In this document: positions 59,127 through 64,000 of the stretch, in pieces
How positions within the stretch are numbered: the first letter of the stretch is position 1
Layout: each line of letters starts with the position of its first letter
Source of the DNA: Setoptus koraiensis
Taxonomy: Eukaryota > Arthropoda
Reading direction: 5' to 3'
Assembly (NCBI GenBank): GCA_048013815.1
Contig: CM106586.1
Location: 18,352,001 to 18,416,000, forward strand
DNA: 64,000 nt
The notes under the pieces: model-generated
What the model was told of the DNA's origin: nothing
Database searches by the model: none
The model's input: only the letters and a program-made list of their open reading frames with translations
Translations under genes and position numbers: made by a program

Positions 59127-60907
59127 TGGCGGGGCCCCGATTGCCGCGAACTGGATATTGCAAACACTGGCTCGCAATTGTCAACTTAACCCAATTGCTC
59201 TCGACTAGAGCGACTACCGCAATTGTGTGTGTCACGAGGCGGCCCCCGTGACGATACTATTGTGACACAATGGTCGTAATTGTAATATTGGCTGTATTTT
59301 ATTTGTATGTAAATGTAACTGTCGCTGAGGCGCTTTTGGTCCAAACTCATTGTGTTGTTTGTGCTCAATGAGCCAATGGCCTCGCTGGTGCGGCTGCCAA
59401 TTATTAGATTGGTGCCCAGCAGCGCGGGCAGCCGCGCCAAATGGCACCAGCAATATGTAACTTTGTGCGCCGTCGAGCTGGCTGGCCGCCGGCTGGCGCG
59501 GGGCCCCAATTGATGGATGCACAGGCGACCCAATTTTGGCTTTTGGATTCTTTGTGCTGCGCCGTCACTGCATTACTGAATAATACAGTCTGTATTTCGA
59601 TGGCACTTTGTGCCTGTTGTCTCGAACCAACCAAATCTCGAACAGATTTGTGTGCGCGCCGGAATCTCGGAATGCCGGCTGAGCAACCAGAAGTGGGGGG
59701 CCTTTGTTTGTGCCAGTTTGTGCGTGTGTGCCGCGACTAACGGGACTCCCATTGTGGGGCCGGGGACAAAAATGATGGTGATCACGCGATCAGCGCCATC
59801 AAGCGCCCGACTGGCGCACAGTGGCGCCGGCCCGACACACGGTGTAACCGGCGCCCCCGGTGGCCGCTGTTCGCCGGATCGGCACGTCGCGCGCCCCGGC
59901 GAGTTCGCGAGCGGCACGCCGGCAATGCCAACGGTGCCCCCTCCCGCGCCGGTTGCCCGCGCCGGTTGCCCGCGCCAGTTGCAACCGGCGACTGGCGCCC
60001 CCGGCAAACACTCGCGCGACACCCAGTTTTGGGGCCAACGAGCAAAAGACGATCATCATCATTATATCGTGATCATCATCATTTTGCAATGCCCATTGTG
60101 CTGCGCCGCGCCGCGTCAAACAACAATCCGTTCGACACGAGTAATTTGGTCGCTTTGTTGCTGTTGTTGGCTCGAGCTCTGAAGCGTGAGCGCGGCCGCA
60201 CTTAGCGGGGCCCCCGTTGCACAAAATCCGACCGCTGTCGGGCCGACACTGACACAGCAGCAACTGTGCCACTGCACAGTGTGCACATATTGTATACACA
60301 TGTATGTATATAATGACCGCACTCTCTGGCCGCTCTGTCAATGCCCGGCGTGAGCGGCACAGGTTGCCCACTGACAGTTCAATTGCGCAACGCACTTGAG
60401 CGCGCACTTTTATGCCGACTCTCGTCACGCGAGCGACCGTTGTGCAGCTCGTTACGTCAACAGGGTTTTATTGCGACACGGGCTTGCTGTAACTATACTG
60501 CTGCAGCATACGGACATCACTATTATGCAACGTTCGCTTGTCCGTGCAGCACTATTGTCCATCTGCGCCCATCTGTGCCGATCTGTGCCGCGTCGCGACA
60601 CAACTGCACCCAGTTTGCCAGCGCCCGCCACTGGCAAACTCAGCGGCGGGCCCCAACGTCCCGCGAGGGGCCCACTGGCAGGCGAGCGGCCAGTGACGCA
60701 ACCAGACCTGACGCGTGTGTGTGCTTCGATTAATGTTGACGGGCCGTCGCCATCGGTGCACGCTCTCATTGTGGGCCCCAGTCCGGCCCGGCCCACCCCG
60801 ATCAGCTGACCAGTTGTTTCTCGCGCTGGCAAGCTAGTGCCATGATGAGTGCCGGCCGGCTGGCTGAATGGCCGACTGGCCACTTCTAATGAGCCTCCAG
60901 CTCAACA

Positions 60908-61133
60908 TACATTAGACGTGATATTACGCAACACACACACACTGGACGTAATATTACGCAACACACACACACACTGGACGTAATATTACGCAACACACAC
61001 TGGACATAATATTACGCAACACACATTAGACGCGATATTATGCAACACACACTGGACACAACACAACATTGCGCAACATGCATTGGACATAATATTGCGC
61101 AACATAAATTGAACGTGATATTACGCAACACAC
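60908..61133. repeat. Minisatellite of GACGTAATATTACGCAAC(AC)n units
   Basis: About seven diverged units of roughly 28-37 bp. Each pairs a short palindrome (CGTAATATTACG in the best copies) with an AC run of varying length. Confidence 0.9.
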
Positions 61134-62044
61134 TCGCTCGCTGGGAATGGCCACTGGCCAGTGGCTGGCGCAAGTGGCCGCACTGGGCCAAGTGCCACTG
61201 GGCACGCTGGCCAGCGTGTGTGTGTGCGTCGAACCGAGCCGGCGCCGACAGACGGTCGCCGTCTAGACAATAACTTGCCACTTGTCATTTGTGTCCTTGT
61301 TATGGTTGTTGTCGTCGGCGTTGTCGTGGTTGCCGTCGCTGTCGCTGACAACAGCGGCCAGTGGGACAACAGCGGCCAGTGGGACAACAGCGACAGCGGC
61401 CACGGGAGTGACTTGTTCGCGGCTTGTTAATCAAGCCCGCGACAACGCGGGCGCCAAGACGTCAGCGTTGTCGCTCGACGGGTGGCCTTGCCGGCAGCCT
61501 TGTTTATGTGTGACAAATTTCGGCGCCACTGCCGCCGACACGACAACTGTTAATAACGGGCCCACAATGACCGGCCATACAAATGGCCACTCGACAATGC
61601 GCCGCCAATTGAATGGCCATTTGAATGACCAGTGGCCAGTTGGCCAGTTGGCCAGTTGGCATTCAAATGGGCGCCGTTGCCAGAGGCGAGATTGAGTGGC
61701 GAGCGGCCAACTGGCGCGCGCCAAGTAATTGTGCCGCTACGTTACGTAACGCCACGCGAAAGTGCAAGTGTATCACAAACTGTGCGCTCTATAGAGTGGA
61801 CAGTGGCGAGTGTATATGGCCGGTGTATATGGCCGGTGTGTATAGCTGTGGCAGTAATTGAAATGAGATTATCGCCCTGCAAACAGACCATAGATGCCCA
61901 TATATCACGTATTGTGCCGCGCCGCTATGCTGTGCACTGCAGTGCAGAGCATGATACAGCGCTGCTCATTTGCGCACATTGTGCACATTGGGCACCGGTG
62001 TGCACCGTTGCGCGCCCTTGTGCACGTGCTACGTGCGCCCACAC

Positions 62045-62095
62045 GGCGTAGTGTGGCCAGTCGGCGTAGTGTGGCCAGTCGGCGTAGTGTGGCCA
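62045..62095. repeat. 18 bp minisatellite GGCGTAGTGTGGCCAGTC
   Basis: Nearly three copies. Confidence 0.9.
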
Positions 62096-62801
62096 ATTGG
62101 TTTGGACTCAATTTGCTTTATTGCATTTCCATATGTTGCCAGGGTTTTTGTCGGTAGTGTGTGCGCCGCACAATAATAAACTCGTTCGTCACAAACTGAC
62201 CATACTGACCGCTCGCCGCACAACAAGTGCCGCCAGTATGGCCGCCGCTTCGGCCGCCGCTGTTTAAAATCCCGGGTGCACTATGCGCTTGTAACAGACC
62301 GTTTGTTTGCCCGTGCGTCACGCGGGCATGTGTGTTATTTGTTGTTCGTTGTTTATTATTCGGGGCTCGTTGCCCGTTATTAGATCCCGTTATTTGTTGT
62401 GTGCGGGGCCTCAACGCACCGGCCACTTGAGCAGATTACGCAACATTGAACAAGTGTCGCACAATTGAGCCCAATGTGTCGCCAACCACTGAGAGCCACT
62501 GACCACTGGTCAGCGCTGGTCAGCGCTGGCCAGTCTTGCATTGTCGCTGTCGGATAATGTTGTGCGCCCGTTTAGTTATTACATAACGATATAGTTATTA
62601 CGCAACTTGCCAGTGTGACACAAGCCAGCGCGACACAAGCCAGTGCGACACAAGCCAGTGTGTTTGTTGGTTGTCACTGTAACACTGTTTGATTGATCAT
62701 TCCTGTTTGCGCCGTTTGCCATTAGTGGCGCCGTGCATCATTGGTGCACCTGCACCTTCGCCAACCTATCATTGGTGGCCACCGGCCAGCGCTGCCTACC
62801 G

Positions 62802-62858
62802 GATAAATTGATCAGCTGCCGGCGACCATTAGCTCGCCATCGAGCTGATCAATTTATC
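62802..62858. repeat. Perfect 16 bp inverted repeat, 25-base loop
   Basis: GATAAATTGATCAGCT and AGCTGATCAATTTATC. Confidence 0.9.
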
Positions 62859-63318
62859 GATATCAATATATTCGATATTGTTGTCAGTGTTACTTGGTAG
62901 ATTGCTCACTCGGTAGTTGGTGGTGTCGGCCGGTTAGCGGCGCTCTTTCTTCGATTTGTCAATTGATATCATATCAACATGCTTGCTGTAATTCACTCTT
63001 GGCCCTCACCACTGCCAGCGCCACCGCAAACGCCTTCCCGGCCGGGCCCCAATCACTCCAATTTACTCACAAAGCGTGTCAACTGTGGGCCTGTCAGTCA
63101 CAGCTGTTTGGTGCAAAGTGTCACTCTTCTGTTGTATGCATTCTTATGTAACATGCATATATTATGCAAATAGTGCGTTTATAAATAAACTTGACGCTGC
63201 TTACAAATAAATTGGCTACTAATTGACAATAAGCGAACCTTTGTCAGCTCGTCGTGTCCACTGGCCGCGAGCAACACGAGCACTCGTGTCGCTTATCCAT
63301 TCAGTCGCCTCTTGTGGC

Positions 63319-63361
63319 GCTAATTAGCTGCCGACAACAAACCTGTCACCAGCTAATTAGC
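63319..63361. repeat. Perfect 12 bp inverted repeat, 19-base loop
   Basis: GCTAATTAGCTG and CAGCTAATTAGC. Confidence 0.85.
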
Positions 63362-63847
63362 TTCATCATTAGTGGTTGATTAGCAGCCCACTATTAGTGC
63401 AATTTGTGCAATTACCGGGCACCAATAGTCTATTGGCAATAGAGCACGGCGTAGAGTTGGCAAGTATCGTTACAACTTGCAACCAAATCACCATGTGCAG
63501 GTGGCCCCCTCGCGGCCGTTTGTGCAAGCTCGTTTAGTTGAGTCTCGAGTAGCCGACTCACTGTGGTTTATGGCATAAACTTAACTAATCTTGCAAGTAA
63601 CAAAGTATCACAGCTCGTCGTAAGGGGTACATAAAATGTTTTAAATTAACCCTTTTCTCTCACTCGCTTGTCTCGACGAAATGAAGTTAGCCAATGCTCA
63701 TCAGTCGTTGTCGGCCTCGTTGGGGCGCCCGAGCGTCGACGGCGATAATTGCTAGACGCTCGCACGTCGATCAGCGTCATCCGGCAGGCATGAGATACAT
63801 GTGTCAAGCAAAGATACACGCTGTCTCCGGAGCGTCATTGGCTCGCC

Positions 63848-63983
63848 CGACAAGCCAACAGCGGCAAGCTCCCATCGACGAGCTCCCATCGACAAGCTCC
63901 CATCGCCAATCCAACCGCGACAAGCTAGCAGCGACAGGCTCCCGTGGACAGGCTATCAGCGACGAGCTCCCATCGACAAGCAA
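63848..63983. repeat. Degenerate 15 bp tandem repeat AGCTCCCATCGACAA
   Basis: About nine copies, running to within 20 bases of the window end. It probably continues beyond it. Confidence 0.85.
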
Positions 63984-64000
63984 GACAGTTTAAACTTGGT

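Larger units (their letters stand above)
51302..64000. other. GC-rich non-coding region, possibly miple intron
   Basis: No exon was recognised on either strand. I looked for a W-x-x-C/CxY continuation of miple on the plus strand and found none in a plausible setting. Long open frames here overlap in several frames and follow GC-rich repeats. The region holds about 22 GGGCCC words, many minisatellites and inverted repeats (listed), a GTT run at 53935-53968 and a CAA/CAG/CGG array at 57717-57812. Its right end is a degenerate 15 bp tandem repeat that runs close to the window edge. Confidence 0.5.

Noticed and set aside
58811-59251. Open frame with a signal-peptide-like start (MYPMFAFALALSIATLLPVT)
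   Set aside because: After the first 20 residues it is GC-driven sequence and a 9 bp tandem repeat read as AHP/VHP. There are no supporting splice sites or homology, so it remains only a curiosity.
60940-61010. TAATATTAC, the nick-site nonamer of geminivirus-like replicons, appears in several repeat units
   Set aside because: It is part of the palindrome CGTAATATTACG inside a minisatellite. There is no stem-loop of the right form and no replication-protein frame nearby.
63605-63630. TATCACAGC, the 5' end of the miR-2 family
   Set aside because: The rest of the word does not match miR-2 and no complementary arm for a precursor hairpin lies within 100 bases.

Overview
The window is nuclear DNA of an arthropod, most probably an arachnid and perhaps a mite. 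The genes have short GT-AG introns, protein-coding CAA/CAG tracts are common, and a cuticle protein carries the arachnid-style tail GYRATVQTNEVGT. Nothing looks bacterial, organellar or viral. No database search was possible, so identities rest on recognised domain motifs and splice phases that fit.

Layout. (1) 0.3-9.0 kb is AT-rich: ribosomal protein eL14 (minus strand), an intergenic stretch, then a six-exon secreted lipase of the pancreatic-lipase/LIPH superfamily (plus strand). (2) 9.0-24.2 kb has no confident gene. It holds a possible promoter and first exon at 9.78-10.50 kb and many small tandem repeats. (3) 24.2-40.0 kb is a dpr-family immunoglobulin gene on the minus strand. Its first coding exon (39.2-40.0 kb) joins in phase, across a 13.7 kb intron, to three exons at 24.2-25.5 kb. 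The last exon was not found. (4) 40.9-44.9 kb is a compact AT-rich block: DPH6 (diphthamide synthesis), a small zinc-ribbon protein and ACBD3/GCP60 (Golgi adaptor), all plus strand. (5) 47.9-48.5 kb is a two-exon Rebers-Riddiford cuticle protein with a readable TATA/Inr promoter. (6) 49.9-51.3 kb holds the first two exons of a pleiotrophin/midkine (miple-like) growth factor. (7) 51.3-64.0 kb has no recognisable exon and may be miple intron.

The genes are ordinary, mostly housekeeping loci and do not form a pathway. The unusual features are in the non-coding DNA. By eye, the word GGGCCC occurs about 70 times in the GC-rich parts (10-39 kb and 51-63 kb) and not at all in 39.2-51.3 kb. There are dozens of 9-24 bp minisatellites, and many perfect 10-21 bp inverted repeats with short loops, including five strong hairpins within 1.1 kb at 52.8-53.9 kb. 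Several proteins also carry large Q/N/S-rich insertions inside or beside conserved domains, most strikingly about 95 residues inside the second Ig domain of the dpr protein.
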